Source of the DNA: Candidatus Ornithospirochaeta stercorigallinarum
Lineage (GTDB): Bacteria > Spirochaetota > Spirochaetia > Sphaerochaetales > Sphaerochaetaceae
NCBI GenBank assembly: GCA_018711525.1
Contig: DVIF01000069.1
Span: 1 to 52,829, forward strand
DNA length: 52,829 nt
Direction of reading: 5' to 3'
Made by a program: the position numbers and the translations under genes. The notes beneath the pieces are model-generated. The model did not search any database, was not told where the DNA came from, and was given only the letters and a program-made list of their open reading frames with translations. Shown here piece by piece: positions 18,675 to 28,548 of the stretch. How positions within the stretch are numbered: position 1 is the first letter of the stretch; every line of letters begins with the position of its first letter.

Positions 18675-20477
18675 ATGGAAAATTTAGAGGAATTTAAGAA
18701 ACTAGGTCTAAGCGACAAGACCATTGAGGCCCTAAAGGCTAAGGGATTTGAAGAACCGACGGAAATACAGCGTCTTTGTATTCCACTGCTCTTAGAAGAG
18801 AATACTGAAGTGATAGGACAGGCACAGACAGGAACAGGAAAGACTGCGGCATTCGCACTTCCTATAATCGAGACCCTTGACGGGGGCTCGAAGGTCCCTG
18901 AAGCTCTCATCTTATGCCCGACCAGGGAGCTTGCCATCCAGGTATCTGAAGAGATAATAAGCCTCAAAGGAGATAAGAAAATAGAGGTTGCTCCAGTCTA
19001 TGGCGGAGCAAGCATGGAAAACCAGCTCAGGAGACTGAGAAAGGGTGTTGATGTCGTTGTGGGAACGCCTGGAAGAGTACTAGACCACATAAAGAGGGGA
19101 ACGCTCAAACTCGATGCTTTGAAGTTCGCAGTACTGGATGAGGCTGACGAGATGCTCGACATGGGTTTCATCGAAGATATCGAAGAGATACTCAAGGCCA
19201 CCCCCGAGTCCAAGAGGATGCTGATGTTCAGCGCCACAATGCCTAAGCAGGTTCTATCCATTGCAGAGAACTTCATGCATGACTATAAGCTTGTGAGGAC
19301 GGAGATCAAAGACATCTCCAGCAGGAACACCCATCAGATCTATTTTGAAGTAAGGGAATCAGACAAGCTCGAGGCGCTTACAAGAATCATCGACAGGGAG
19401 GTAAGCTTCTATGGAGTCATCTTCTGCCGTACGAAAGTACAGTGTGAGGAGATTGCAAACAAGCTGATCAGCCGCGGCTATGATGCACAGGCGCTGCATG
19501 GCGACCTCTCACAGAGGGAAAGAGAGGTGATCCTCAAGAGGATGAAGGAAAAGAGGCTCTCAATCCTCGTCGCGACCGATGTCGCCTCACGCGGTCTGGA
19601 CATACAGGAGCTGACACATGTAATAAACTACTCCATTCCTGAAGATCCGGAGATCTACATCCACCGTGTGGGAAGGACGGGAAGAGCAGGACATGAGGGT
19701 ACTGCAATCACATTCATAACCCCGAGGGAGACAAGAAGGTTCAACTTCATAAAGAAAGCCACATCCTCGGAAATAGAGAAAGAGAGAGTTCCAGAGCCGG
19801 ATGAGGTAATCCAGGCGAAGAGAAGGAAGATTCTCCTCGATTTGAAAGAAAAGGTTGCAATCGAACCTAAAGAGGACTACATGGCCATCGCCTACTCCAT
19901 CCTTGGAAAAGAGAAGGATCCACTCAAGGCGTTTGCTGCTATAATAGAGTCTATCTACAAGGATGAACTCGATAAGAGCCAGTACAAGAAGATAACGCCT
20001 GTACGGGATGAGAAAGCTGAGAGGAACAAAGGCAAGTTCGATAAGGTAAAGCCTGCATCTGTGGATGAGGAGGGGCTTACAAGGCTCTTCATCGCACGTG
20101 GACGCAGGGATGGCTTTACAAAGAGGAGCCTTGCAAACACACTCATAGAACAGGTCGGTGTCAGGGACGAGGACCTGATGGATATCGAGGTCATGGAGGA
20201 TTTCTCTTTTGTGAACGCACCTTTCGCTGTCGCAGAGAAGATATTGAAATATTTCTCCAGGAGCAAAGGCCGCCCTGTTGTGACAAGAGCCCATGAGGAA
20301 GAGCCCTCTAAGAAAAAGAGAAGCATAAGCGAAAGAGCAAGAAGAGGAAAGAAAGGAAGGGATAGGGAGGAAGATCAGCCATACGGAAGGGATGTAAGGC
20401 TTGACGGCTCTCCAAAACCTAGGATCAACGACAAAAGAAAGAACAAAAGGGAAAAGAGCAAAAAGAGGAGAAGATGA
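18675..20477 (+). CDS. DEAD-box ATP-dependent RNA helicase with C-terminal DbpA-like RNA-binding domain
   Basis: 'AQTGTGKTAAF', 'VLDEADEML', 'HRVGRTGRAG', C-terminal 'LTRLFIARGRRDGFTKRSL' plus basic tail. Confidence 0.94.
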   Translation: MENLEEFKKLGLSDKTIEALKAKGFEEPTEIQRLCIPLLLEENTEVIGQAQTGTGKTAAFALPIIETLDGGSKVPEALILCPTRELAIQVSEEIISLKGDKKIEVAPVYGGASMENQLRRLRKGVDVVVGTPGRVLDHIKRGTLKLDALKFAVLDEADEMLDMGFIEDIEEILKATPESKRMLMFSATMPKQVLSIAENFMHDYKLVRTEIKDISSRNTHQIYFEVRESDKLEALTRIIDREVSFYGVIFCRTKVQCEEIANKLISRGYDAQALHGDLSQREREVILKRMKEKRLSILVATDVASRGLDIQELTHVINYSIPEDPEIYIHRVGRTGRAGHEGTAITFITPRETRRFNFIKKATSSEIEKERVPEPDEVIQAKRRKILLDLKEKVAIEPKEDYMAIAYSILGKEKDPLKAFAAIIESIYKDELDKSQYKKITPVRDEKAERNKGKFDKVKPASVDEEGLTRLFIARGRRDGFTKRSLANTLIEQVGVRDEDLMDIEVMEDFSFVNAPFAVAEKILKYFSRSKGRPVVTRAHEEEPSKKKRSISERARRGKKGRDREEDQPYGRDVRLDGSPKPRINDKRKNKREKSKKRRR

Positions 20478-21583
20478 GAAACCATTACGACTTTATCATG
20501 GTAGGTGCGGGACTGTTTTCTTCTGTCTTCGCACATGAAGCGATCAAGGACGGTAAAAGCGTCCTTATCATAGAAAAGAGGAACCATATCGGGGGAAACG
20601 TCTATCAGGAGAAGAGGGACGGAATCTCCATACATAAATACGGTGCGCATATCTTTCATACATCCAACAAGGATGTCTGGGATTACGTGAACCGGTTCAC
20701 CTCTTTCAACAACTACATAAACAGTCCGGTTGCATACTACCATGGAGAGATCTACAACCTTCCTTTCAACATGAACACATTCTCCAAGATGTTCGGCATC
20801 ATCACACCGGAAGAGGCGAAAAGAAGAATCGATGAGGAAAGAAAGGAGATAAAGGGTGAGCCTGAGAACCTTGAAGAGCAGGCGATCAGCCTTGTAGGGA
20901 GAACCATCTACGAGAAGCTTGTGAAGGAATATACAGAAAAGCAATGGGGACGGGACTGCAAGGAGCTTCCTCCTTCGATAATAAAGAGGCTTCCCGTAAG
21001 ATTCATCTACGACAACAACTACTTCAACGACCGCTACCAGGGAATCCCTGAAAAAGGGTACAATGCTATAATCGAGGGCCTTATCGAGGGTGCGGATGTC
21101 CTACTGGAGACAGACTACCTGAAAGAGAAAGACTATTGGGACAGCATCTCGGAGAGAGTGCTGTACACGGGATGTCTTGATGAGCTCTATGGCTACAGAT
21201 ACGGAAAACTCGAATACCGCTCGGAGATCTTCAAGCATAGGAGGATCGAGTGTGAGAACTTCCAGGGCAATGCGGTTGTGAACTACACATCACATGAGAG
21301 AAGCTATACCAGGATCATTGAGCATAAGCATTTCCTGCGTGAGGAAAGCCCGGTGACATGGATCAGCGAGGAATACCCTGTAAGCTATGAGGAGACGAAG
21401 GAGCCCTACTACCCCGTATCGGATGCGAGGAACACAGAGCTCTACTCGAAGTACAGGGAACTTGCAGATAAGGACCGGCACCTCATAATAGGTGGTCGTC
21501 TTGCAGAATACAGATACTACGATATGGATAAGAGCATCGAAGCGGCATTAAGCTGCTATCAGAGATGCAGATGGTCGTCGTAA
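20474..21583 (+). CDS. glf: UDP-galactopyranose mutase
   Basis: 'YDFIMVGAGLFSSVFAHEA', 'RNHIGGNVY', 'YTEKQWG', 'PVNYT'-like region. Confidence 0.92.
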   Translation: MRNHYDFIMVGAGLFSSVFAHEAIKDGKSVLIIEKRNHIGGNVYQEKRDGISIHKYGAHIFHTSNKDVWDYVNRFTSFNNYINSPVAYYHGEIYNLPFNMNTFSKMFGIITPEEAKRRIDEERKEIKGEPENLEEQAISLVGRTIYEKLVKEYTEKQWGRDCKELPPSIIKRLPVRFIYDNNYFNDRYQGIPEKGYNAIIEGLIEGADVLLETDYLKEKDYWDSISERVLYTGCLDELYGYRYGKLEYRSEIFKHRRIECENFQGNAVVNYTSHERSYTRIIEHKHFLREESPVTWISEEYPVSYEETKEPYYPVSDARNTELYSKYRELADKDRHLIIGGRLAEYRYYDMDKSIEAALSCYQRCRWSS

Positions 21584-21879
21584 CGTTCAGATAGAAGGGC
21601 GCGCATGAAGCCGTCCTTCTTTTTAAGCATCTTGCTGCCACGGGTGATCTTACAGAGACTGATGTTCCTGTTTCTTGCGATATCCCTCTGGCTCCTTCCT
21701 CTCTTGAGGTCATCCATTAAAAGCCATCTGAGAACGAAATCGGCAACTTCGGCATCCGTAAAAAGATCATCAAAAAGCTTCCTTATCTCTTCTTTGTCAT
21801 CAAGTCCTGCTATAACGGATAGTATATCCTCATAGGCGCGACGCCCTTCTTCTGTTGCCATCACATTGCTCTGTTTCAT
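21559..21879 (-). CDS. TrpR/YerC-YecD family DNA-binding protein
   Basis: 'RGRSQRDIARNRNISLCKITRGSKMLK' HTH; start revised to ATG 21879. Confidence 0.82.
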   Translation of the reverse strand: MKQSNVMATEEGRRAYEDILSVIAGLDDKEEIRKLFDDLFTDAEVADFVLRWLLMDDLKRGRSQRDIARNRNISLCKITRGSKMLKKKDGFMRALLSERYDDHLHL

Positions 21880-21903
21880 AGTAACAATAATATAACACAA
21901 ATT

Positions 21904-23427
21904 TCAGAGCGCAGGTGAAAAAAGCTTATAAAAATATCTGAAAGCCTTCCTTATCGGATTTATTTTCTCATTCGCACCCGCCTGCATCTCCTTCGAGAGG
22001 TCGAAGATCTTTTCAAAATCCTTTTTGACATCCGTGATTATGCTTGAACCATAGAAAGCCACGGAAAGCTCGAAATGCAGAAAGAACGAGCGGTAGTCGA
22101 GGTTCGTCGTCCCCACTATTGCCCTCTCATCATCGGAGAGGAACATCTTGGAGTGAACAAAGCCCGGTGTGAATTCATAGATCTTCACCCCTGCCTGGAG
22201 CAGGTATTCATAGTTGCTCCTGGTGACTTCATGCACCTGTTTCTTATCGGGGTAGTTCGGTGTCACGATCCTCACATCTATGCCGCTCTCGGCTGCCATG
22301 CATAGCGCATCTGTAAGCTTATCATCAGGAATGAGATACGGAGTTGAGATCCACACATACCTTCTCGCGCTGTTTATGATATTGAGATATGCATTCTCCC
22401 CCATTGGAACGGGGAAGAACGGACTGGTACCGAATACCTGCACGATGCCGTCGCTTTCAACCCTCCTCTGCGGCCTGTAGCTCTCCAGGTCCACGGACTC
22501 CTTGCTGAGGCTGCACCATGTCTCGAGGAAAAGCCTGGTAAGGGAAAAGCACGCCTCACCCTCGACTTTGATCGCGTTATCCTTCCAGTAGCCGAACCTT
22601 ATCTCCCTGTTTGCATATTCATCTGCAAGATTCAGCCCCCCTGTATAACAGACCTCCCCATCGATAGAGAGGATCTTCCTATGATCGCGGAAATTGAGAC
22701 GAGGATTCATATGCGGCTTTACAGGATTGAACACCTTCGCCTTGATCCCATAGCTTCTGAGGACCTTCTCATAGTGTATCGGGACTGCGTTTATCGAGCC
22801 CATATCATCATAGATGAGACGTACATCAACACCTTCCTCAACCTTGCATTTAAGGATCTCCAGCGTCTTATTCCAGACCTCTCCGAGCCCTATGATGAAA
22901 TATTCGATGAATATATACCTCTGAGCCTTCTTAAGGGAGGAGAACATATCAGAGAAGAACTCCTCCCCTGTCGGGAAATATACGGCACTGGTATTGTTGT
23001 ATGCTGGAAGCCCTGTCATGTTGTAGATGTAGTTGGCAAGCCTGACATCCCCGTCTTTTTGCAAAAGCTTCCTCGTCTCATCCATCTCCTCGACATCTTT
23101 TGAAAGCGTCAGATGACTGTTTATGTAATTCTTGAGTCTAAGCTCCGCCCTGTGTCCTATCTTCTTGTTTCCAAAGAGAAGATAGAGCACTCCACCAAGG
23201 GTCGGGAATACGGAGGCAAGGGCAATCCAGACGACCTTATATGATGGACTTTCCTTCCTTGTGAGCACGAATACGGTGACGAAGGCGCTCAATATGGCAA
23301 AGTATATGTAGTATCCCCTTGCATATGCCGCCCAGAACACAAGATAGACCATCAGGAAGAATTCGAATCCAATCAGTAGAACGGACCACAGAAGACGCGA
23401 TGTTATGACTTTAAAGAGCTTTCTCAC
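21904..23427 (-). CDS. cls: Cardiolipin synthase
   Basis: Two HKD motifs 'NFRDHRKILSIDG' and 'FVHSKMFLSDD', N-terminal TMs. Confidence 0.93.
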   Translation of the reverse strand: MRKLFKVITSRLLWSVLLIGFEFFLMVYLVFWAAYARGYYIYFAILSAFVTVFVLTRKESPSYKVVWIALASVFPTLGGVLYLLFGNKKIGHRAELRLKNYINSHLTLSKDVEEMDETRKLLQKDGDVRLANYIYNMTGLPAYNNTSAVYFPTGEEFFSDMFSSLKKAQRYIFIEYFIIGLGEVWNKTLEILKCKVEEGVDVRLIYDDMGSINAVPIHYEKVLRSYGIKAKVFNPVKPHMNPRLNFRDHRKILSIDGEVCYTGGLNLADEYANREIRFGYWKDNAIKVEGEACFSLTRLFLETWCSLSKESVDLESYRPQRRVESDGIVQVFGTSPFFPVPMGENAYLNIINSARRYVWISTPYLIPDDKLTDALCMAAESGIDVRIVTPNYPDKKQVHEVTRSNYEYLLQAGVKIYEFTPGFVHSKMFLSDDERAIVGTTNLDYRSFFLHFELSVAFYGSSIITDVKKDFEKIFDLSKEMQAGANEKINPIRKAFRYFYKLFSPAL

Positions 23428-23966
23428 GCTTTCTCCCTCTCCCTTCTCGAATACTCGCAGCCGCAGTAGTTCTGCCTATAGAGCCCAATCTCCTTCGACA
23501 GCACTATGGAGCGGTTGAACCCGTCCTTCTTCTTGAAATCTATCTTCTCAAACCCCTCCATCTTCCCACCGATGGAGAAGATTGTCTTCGAGTTCTTGAA
23601 TCTGGAGACACTGAGCGTGGTAGTGAAATGTGGAATTCCAAGCTCCTGTGCCTTGAGATACGCCCTTTCAAGGTTGAAAGCAAAACAGAGCGAGCATCGC
23701 TCTCCACCCTCCCTTTCACTCTCATATCCGGCTACAGCCCTATGCCAGGCATCATGGTCATAGATGTCTTTAATCACCTCAAGATTGTTCATGCGTGCAA
23801 CCTTCAAAAGCTCCGAATACCTCTTCTCAAACTCCTCCAGGGTATCTATGTTGCTGTTGGAGAAGTAGAGCACAGGATGCCAGCCTTCAGTCAGAAGGCG
23901 TTCGATCGAGCTTGTGGAACATGGACCACAACAAACATGAAGCAGAATCTTCCTCTCGTTACACAT
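23424..23966 (-). CDS. queH: Epoxyqueuosine reductase QueH (DUF208)
   Basis: 'LLHVCCGPCSTSS', 'RCSLCFAFNLERA', 'YCGCEYS'. Confidence 0.9.
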   Translation of the reverse strand: MCNERKILLHVCCGPCSTSSIERLLTEGWHPVLYFSNSNIDTLEEFEKRYSELLKVARMNNLEVIKDIYDHDAWHRAVAGYESEREGGERCSLCFAFNLERAYLKAQELGIPHFTTTLSVSRFKNSKTIFSIGGKMEGFEKIDFKKKDGFNRSIVLSKEIGLYRQNYCGCEYSRREREKA

Positions 23967-24011
23967 ACTGTTTTATGATATGATAAATATCAGAATTTTG
24001 ACAGGTGGATT

Positions 24012-25091
24012 ATGAGAAAATATAGAACTGCGGCATGTGTGCTCATAGTATTCTTCATGGTGGCATTCATCTTCTTCACAGCCTCCTCCCCCGAGGCGAA
24101 ACTAATACTCTTCGTCATCTCCCTCTTGCTTCTCCTTGTGCTCAACCGAGGCAATGCCCTTTATACGAAAGCAGCTAGGATAATTGCAAGGAAGAACACT
24201 GCAGAGAGGGAAAAGGCTGTCATGATGATGGAAAAGGCCCTTCAGATCGGATGTAGTGAAAGCAATACGGTCTCAGCTGCGACATTCGTACTGCAGCATG
24301 GAAACATAGAAACAGCCGGAAAGGGTCTGGAGGAAGCATCAAAAAGCAGTTTCAGGGATACAAGGGGAAAGGCGAAGGCAGCACTCTCGATGTACTACTG
24401 GATCAAAGGGGATGTGAACAAAGCCCTTGATCTTGCAGAGGATGCAAAGAGGGAAAAGAACAAGGACGCCGCGCTTTATGTCAACCTCTGCACATACTAC
24501 CTTGCGAAGAACGATAAGAAGAAATACAGGGCGACCCTTGCCGAGGCGGTGCAGAACAAGATCATAAACGCCTCACTGGTAGACATACAGGCGATCTACT
24601 TTATCCTATCGGGGGAATATGAAAAAGCGGGAGCAACCCTTGAAAGGCTTATGCAGCAGGTAAGGCCCAACACATCCGCCCCATACATACACTATGCGAT
24701 GGTATATCTCAGATACGGCCATGTCAAAGATGCCGTCTCAATGCTGAAAGAAGCACTTGAAAAGCCGTTCTCCAACACATCACTGCTTTCCATAGATGAG
24801 ATTGAAAGCATGGTTGACGGTCTTGAAAACCCTGAGACAAGACTCATGTGGGTCGATGCCGTCAACAGCAACAGGATGATGGCCGTCCGTCCGGGACTGC
24901 CGAAACTGAAGAATGCACAATACGGAAAATCATCTGATGACGTACTTCCAGGCTATCCCGTTCTTCCGGATTTCACAGATCCTTCAATACTGAGCATAAG
25001 GGAAGAGAAGATAGACGAGTACGATTCCCGGGAGATAGATACAGACCTCACCAAAGATGACGAGGCCTGGCTGAAAAAACATGATCATTAA
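24012..25091 (+). CDS. Tetratricopeptide-like repeat membrane protein
   Basis: N-terminal TMs then helical TPR-like repeats; SD aggtgg. Confidence 0.65.
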   Translation: MRKYRTAACVLIVFFMVAFIFFTASSPEAKLILFVISLLLLLVLNRGNALYTKAARIIARKNTAEREKAVMMMEKALQIGCSESNTVSAATFVLQHGNIETAGKGLEEASKSSFRDTRGKAKAALSMYYWIKGDVNKALDLAEDAKREKNKDAALYVNLCTYYLAKNDKKKYRATLAEAVQNKIINASLVDIQAIYFILSGEYEKAGATLERLMQQVRPNTSAPYIHYAMVYLRYGHVKDAVSMLKEALEKPFSNTSLLSIDEIESMVDGLENPETRLMWVDAVNSNRMMAVRPGLPKLKNAQYGKSSDDVLPGYPVLPDFTDPSILSIREEKIDEYDSREIDTDLTKDDEAWLKKHDH

Positions 25092-27070
25092 TACTTCGTG
25101 CTGAAAAGGATGGACCCAACGAATCCTCTGCTGAGGCTGTCGTATCCAAGGCGGAGCCTCAGAGGAAGGTCCACAAGCCCGATAAGGCTCATATTCGTCT
25201 GGATCTCAGCACCCGTCGAGTAATGGAAACTGCTGCCGAGGAGCAGCATGTCGAAATATGCGGAGAACTCCGTCTTGTCGAAGATGAGGAACTCTGCGAC
25301 TGTCGGGGTGAGAGGAAGGGAATAGCCCGCGGCAACACCTATCACGGAGGCTATCATCTCATCGGGACTGTAGTATCCGAAAGAGGGATCGATGGCATTG
25401 CTTTCAAAACCATCCTTTACAAATACAGGCACCCCGCTCTTTTTCCCATCAGCCCTGATACGTATGGATGCCGATGCATCAATGAAGAAAGAGAGCGGAA
25501 GGAGCACCCTGTTATCCATCATCGCACCTACATACTGCCCGTAAGGACTGCCAAAGCCTTCTGCTCCGATCATATATGAAAGGGAGGCGTTCATAAGCCA
25601 TATCATGCTCTCATACTCACCGTTGAGAGCCACATTGAAAAGATATATGGACCTGGGCTCATGGGTCTGACTCCTGTAATACTCAAACCCTTCAGTAAGG
25701 CTTAAGGTAAAGACATCAGGAAGCATCCAGATCTTGAAATCGAGTGACTCGGAGGCATAGATGTCAGGAACCCATGACTTGAAACCATACCAGGAGGAAT
25801 TGAAGTCAAAAGAGAGTCTGAGCCGCTCGAGAGGATAGAGCTTGAGCCCCAGGTCGAATGCCAGTCCGTTCCTTCCGTAGTATCCGCTATGGGTATTGAA
25901 GGCATATCCGATAAGCGTCTCCAGCTCGACCATGCGGTAGCGCATGCTGTATTCCAAACCGAGTGTCAGGGATTCATTGAGATAGCCCTCATCCCCTTCA
26001 TAGCTCTTATAGCCGAGCATTAAGTTATTCACGACCTCATGGGATTCCACCCTGCCGAAATAATAGATGTTGTTCTTCGCTCTCTTCAAGTTCTCACTAT
26101 AGGAGGCCCTGAGGAATCTGAATTCCCCCGTACCGCTCTTATAAAGGGTGCTGAGGGCATCGCTCTGCTCCTTTGCAGATTCATAGCCGATGGCGGCCAT
26201 CTCATCTGCTTTTGCAAAATCCATGAAAGAGAACTGCTCCACGTTGCAGCGTATCCAGATATATCCTGAATACCTCTTCATATCACTAGAGGCCCTCTGC
26301 CTTTTTCCGACATCAAAGGCGCTGTTGAGCACTGTTATCGGATTAAGGAGGTTTATTGTGTCAAGGTCATAGAATGTCGTTGATATTATGACTGTATCGC
26401 TGTAGTCATATGCCGTATCAATCGGGACAAGGCTCTTAACCCCTCCATCAAGGAGGATATGCCCGTTGTACTCCTGGGGAGAGAAATATACAGGAAGGGC
26501 GAAAGATGCAATGAGGACATCACCGAAATCCCCCTCGGCGATCCTTATCTCCCTCTTAGTCACAAGATCATCACATACGACCATCACAGGGATCTCCAGA
26601 TCCTCAAGCCTGAGATCCGGCCCGACAATGGACTCCACAAGGCTCTTGAATCCCGAGGGGTCGAGGATTCCTCCGCTGCTGGGTATGGTCAGGCTGAAAT
26701 AGTTGGACAGGTCCCCTATCCTTAAAAAATCTGTTATCTGCCCAGGCTCCAGACCTGCGGCATATAAAAGTGCGATGATCGACCCCATCGAATTGCTTAC
26801 GATGAAATCAGGGACGATACCCATCTCCTCCAGATATTCAAGTACGCCGACATGGGCAAGGGCTCGTGCGCTTCCTCCTGTCAGGACAAGTCCGATCGGG
26901 TCCCTCTCCCCTTTCGTCCTCTCAAGTATCCTCTCCCTGAAAGAGGCATCCCCATATGTCACAGGGATGTCGCTTGTGAAAAAGTAATCATCTGAAAGAG
27001 GAAGACTCTCAGCAGAAAGCAGTAAGGAAAGCGATGCAACGAGAATAAAAGACAGAACCCTTTTCAACAT
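25088..27070 (-). CDS. Patatin-like phospholipase with C-terminal beta-barrel (type Vd-like)
   Basis: Signal peptide; 'GLVLTGGSARALAHVGVLEYLEEMG', 'VSNSMGSI', 'LLDGGVKSLVP'; beta-strand-rich C-terminus ending ...VGSILFSTKY. Confidence 0.82.
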   Translation of the reverse strand: MLKRVLSFILVASLSLLLSAESLPLSDDYFFTSDIPVTYGDASFRERILERTKGERDPIGLVLTGGSARALAHVGVLEYLEEMGIVPDFIVSNSMGSIIALLYAAGLEPGQITDFLRIGDLSNYFSLTIPSSGGILDPSGFKSLVESIVGPDLRLEDLEIPVMVVCDDLVTKREIRIAEGDFGDVLIASFALPVYFSPQEYNGHILLDGGVKSLVPIDTAYDYSDTVIISTTFYDLDTINLLNPITVLNSAFDVGKRQRASSDMKRYSGYIWIRCNVEQFSFMDFAKADEMAAIGYESAKEQSDALSTLYKSGTGEFRFLRASYSENLKRAKNNIYYFGRVESHEVVNNLMLGYKSYEGDEGYLNESLTLGLEYSMRYRMVELETLIGYAFNTHSGYYGRNGLAFDLGLKLYPLERLRLSFDFNSSWYGFKSWVPDIYASESLDFKIWMLPDVFTLSLTEGFEYYRSQTHEPRSIYLFNVALNGEYESMIWLMNASLSYMIGAEGFGSPYGQYVGAMMDNRVLLPLSFFIDASASIRIRADGKKSGVPVFVKDGFESNAIDPSFGYYSPDEMIASVIGVAAGYSLPLTPTVAEFLIFDKTEFSAYFDMLLLGSSFHYSTGAEIQTNMSLIGLVDLPLRLRLGYDSLSRGFVGSILFSTKY

Positions 27071-27076
27071 GAATTC

Positions 27077-27105
27077 AGAATACTCCAAAGAATAGATGTA
27101 TGCAA
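27077..27105 (-). promoter_or_regulatory. Predicted sigma70 promoter TTGCAT-N17-TATTCT, 6 nt from patatin ATG
   Basis: Minus strand TTGCATacatctattctttggagTATTCTgaattcATG. Confidence 0.65.
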
Positions 27106-27154
27106 TCTTTCCCTTTACCTACCTTCTTCTTTTTGCTAAGATGGATATGCTTAT

Positions 27155-27237
27155 GCCGGCATGGTGGAATGGTAGACACAGTAGACTCAAAATCTACCGG
27201 GAGCGATCCTGTATCGGTTCAAGTCCGATTGCCGGTA
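27155..27237 (+). tRNA. tRNA-Leu (anticodon CAA), CCA not encoded
   Basis: Acceptor GCCGGCA/TGCCGGT, anticodon stem GTAGA-CTCAAAA-TCTAC, TPsiC GGTTCAAGTCC, short variable arm. Confidence 0.93.
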
Positions 27238-27246
27238 TGAAAAGAA

Positions 27247-27278
27247 GCTAAGTTCTTCCGAGGACTTAGCTATTTTTG
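27247..27278 (+). terminator. Intrinsic terminator after tRNA-Leu
   Basis: AGCTAAGT-tcttccgagg-ACTTAGCT then attttt. Confidence 0.8.
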
Positions 27279-27300
27279 TCTCAATGCAAGAGGAGGTTGA

Positions 27301-28548
27301 ATGCCATTTTCCCTAGTGACAGAAGCAGTGCTGAAGGAAAAAGATGCCATGATAAGGCATTTTAAGGAAAGCGGCAGTTATTCATTCCCTCCATGTGACG
27401 AATATAGAAGCGCCAACCTCATCAGAGAGAGGAAGGGGCTGATGTTCGCCATCCTGATCGCACTCACAAAAGAAAGTGAACGTGTCGTTCTCAGAGGCTT
27501 CTCAGGACTAGCCGAAGGACACCATCAGGTACCGGGATATGTCAATCCCACATACAGCATAAACGCATTCAAGGCGCTGGAAAAAGAGAGCGATGAGAAA
27601 GTAAAGGATCCTTTGATCGATGATGAGGAGAGGAGAAGACGTTCGAAGCTATACGCAGAGAGATTTGCAGATCTTCATCTCTTTACCGACATAGACGGGA
27701 ACACATTCACTCTCAAGGATGTCCAGGGCACGAGGATGAGCACCGGAAGCGGGGACTGTGCGGGGATAAAAGTCCTCAACCATGCCATGCGCAAGGGTTA
27801 TAAGATCCTTGGCTTCACGGAGTTCTACTACGGTCCTGATACAAAAGAGAGGAAAAAGGGGCTCTGCTATGAACCATGCGAAACGAGATGCAGGAAGATC
27901 ATAAAGAGGATGCTCGGCCTCGACTTTGTATATGTGGATGAGGATATTGCAGTCATCAACAAGGACTCGGGACTGCTGTCGGCGCCGGGAAAGGGGATCG
28001 AGAAGCTTGACAGTGCATCTGAGCGTCTTAAGAAGATATTCCCCGACCTTCCCGTAAGCCCGTTCGTACACCGCCTCGACATGGACACATCGGGAATCAT
28101 GGTCCTTGCAATGAACAGGGAGGCCCACCGCACACTCTCGATGGACTTTGAGAGAAGGAACATACATAAGGAGTATGAAGCGCTTTTAGATGGAAGAGTC
28201 GAAGAGAAGGAAGGAATCATAGATGCTCCGATGCGTCTCGATGTAGATAACAGACCCTATCAGATAATAGATTATGAGAACGGTAAAAGGGCGATAACCC
28301 GTTTCAAGGTGCTCTCCTACCAGTGGAAGGACAAGATACTCACCACTCGCGTGCTCTTTTCCCCTGAGACAGGGAGGACCCATCAGCTCAGACTGCACTC
28401 GGCCTTCATCGGGCACCCGATACTTTCAGACAGGCTCTACGGGCACTACATAGAGAATGAGCGTCTGATGCTTCATGCGCTGAGGATCACGATAACACAC
28501 CCGAGGACAAAGAAGGAGATGACTTTCTCAGAGCCCGCTCCGTTCTGA
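27301..28548 (+). CDS. RluA-family pseudouridine synthase with N-terminal extension
   Basis: 'VINKDSGLLSAPG', 'PFVHRLDMDTSGIMVLA', 'GRTHQLRLHSAFIGHPILSDRLYG'; N-terminal ~190 aa extension. Confidence 0.9.
   Translation: MPFSLVTEAVLKEKDAMIRHFKESGSYSFPPCDEYRSANLIRERKGLMFAILIALTKESERVVLRGFSGLAEGHHQVPGYVNPTYSINAFKALEKESDEKVKDPLIDDEERRRRSKLYAERFADLHLFTDIDGNTFTLKDVQGTRMSTGSGDCAGIKVLNHAMRKGYKILGFTEFYYGPDTKERKKGLCYEPCETRCRKIIKRMLGLDFVYVDEDIAVINKDSGLLSAPGKGIEKLDSASERLKKIFPDLPVSPFVHRLDMDTSGIMVLAMNREAHRTLSMDFERRNIHKEYEALLDGRVEEKEGIIDAPMRLDVDNRPYQIIDYENGKRAITRFKVLSYQWKDKILTTRVLFSPETGRTHQLRLHSAFIGHPILSDRLYGHYIENERLMLHALRITITHPRTKKEMTFSEPAPF

Noticed and set aside
27301-27870. N-terminal extension of the RluA-like protein as a novel fusion
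   Set aside because: A ~190-aa extension with 'GTGDCAG'-type motif is known in a subset of RluA-family proteins, so probably not new.
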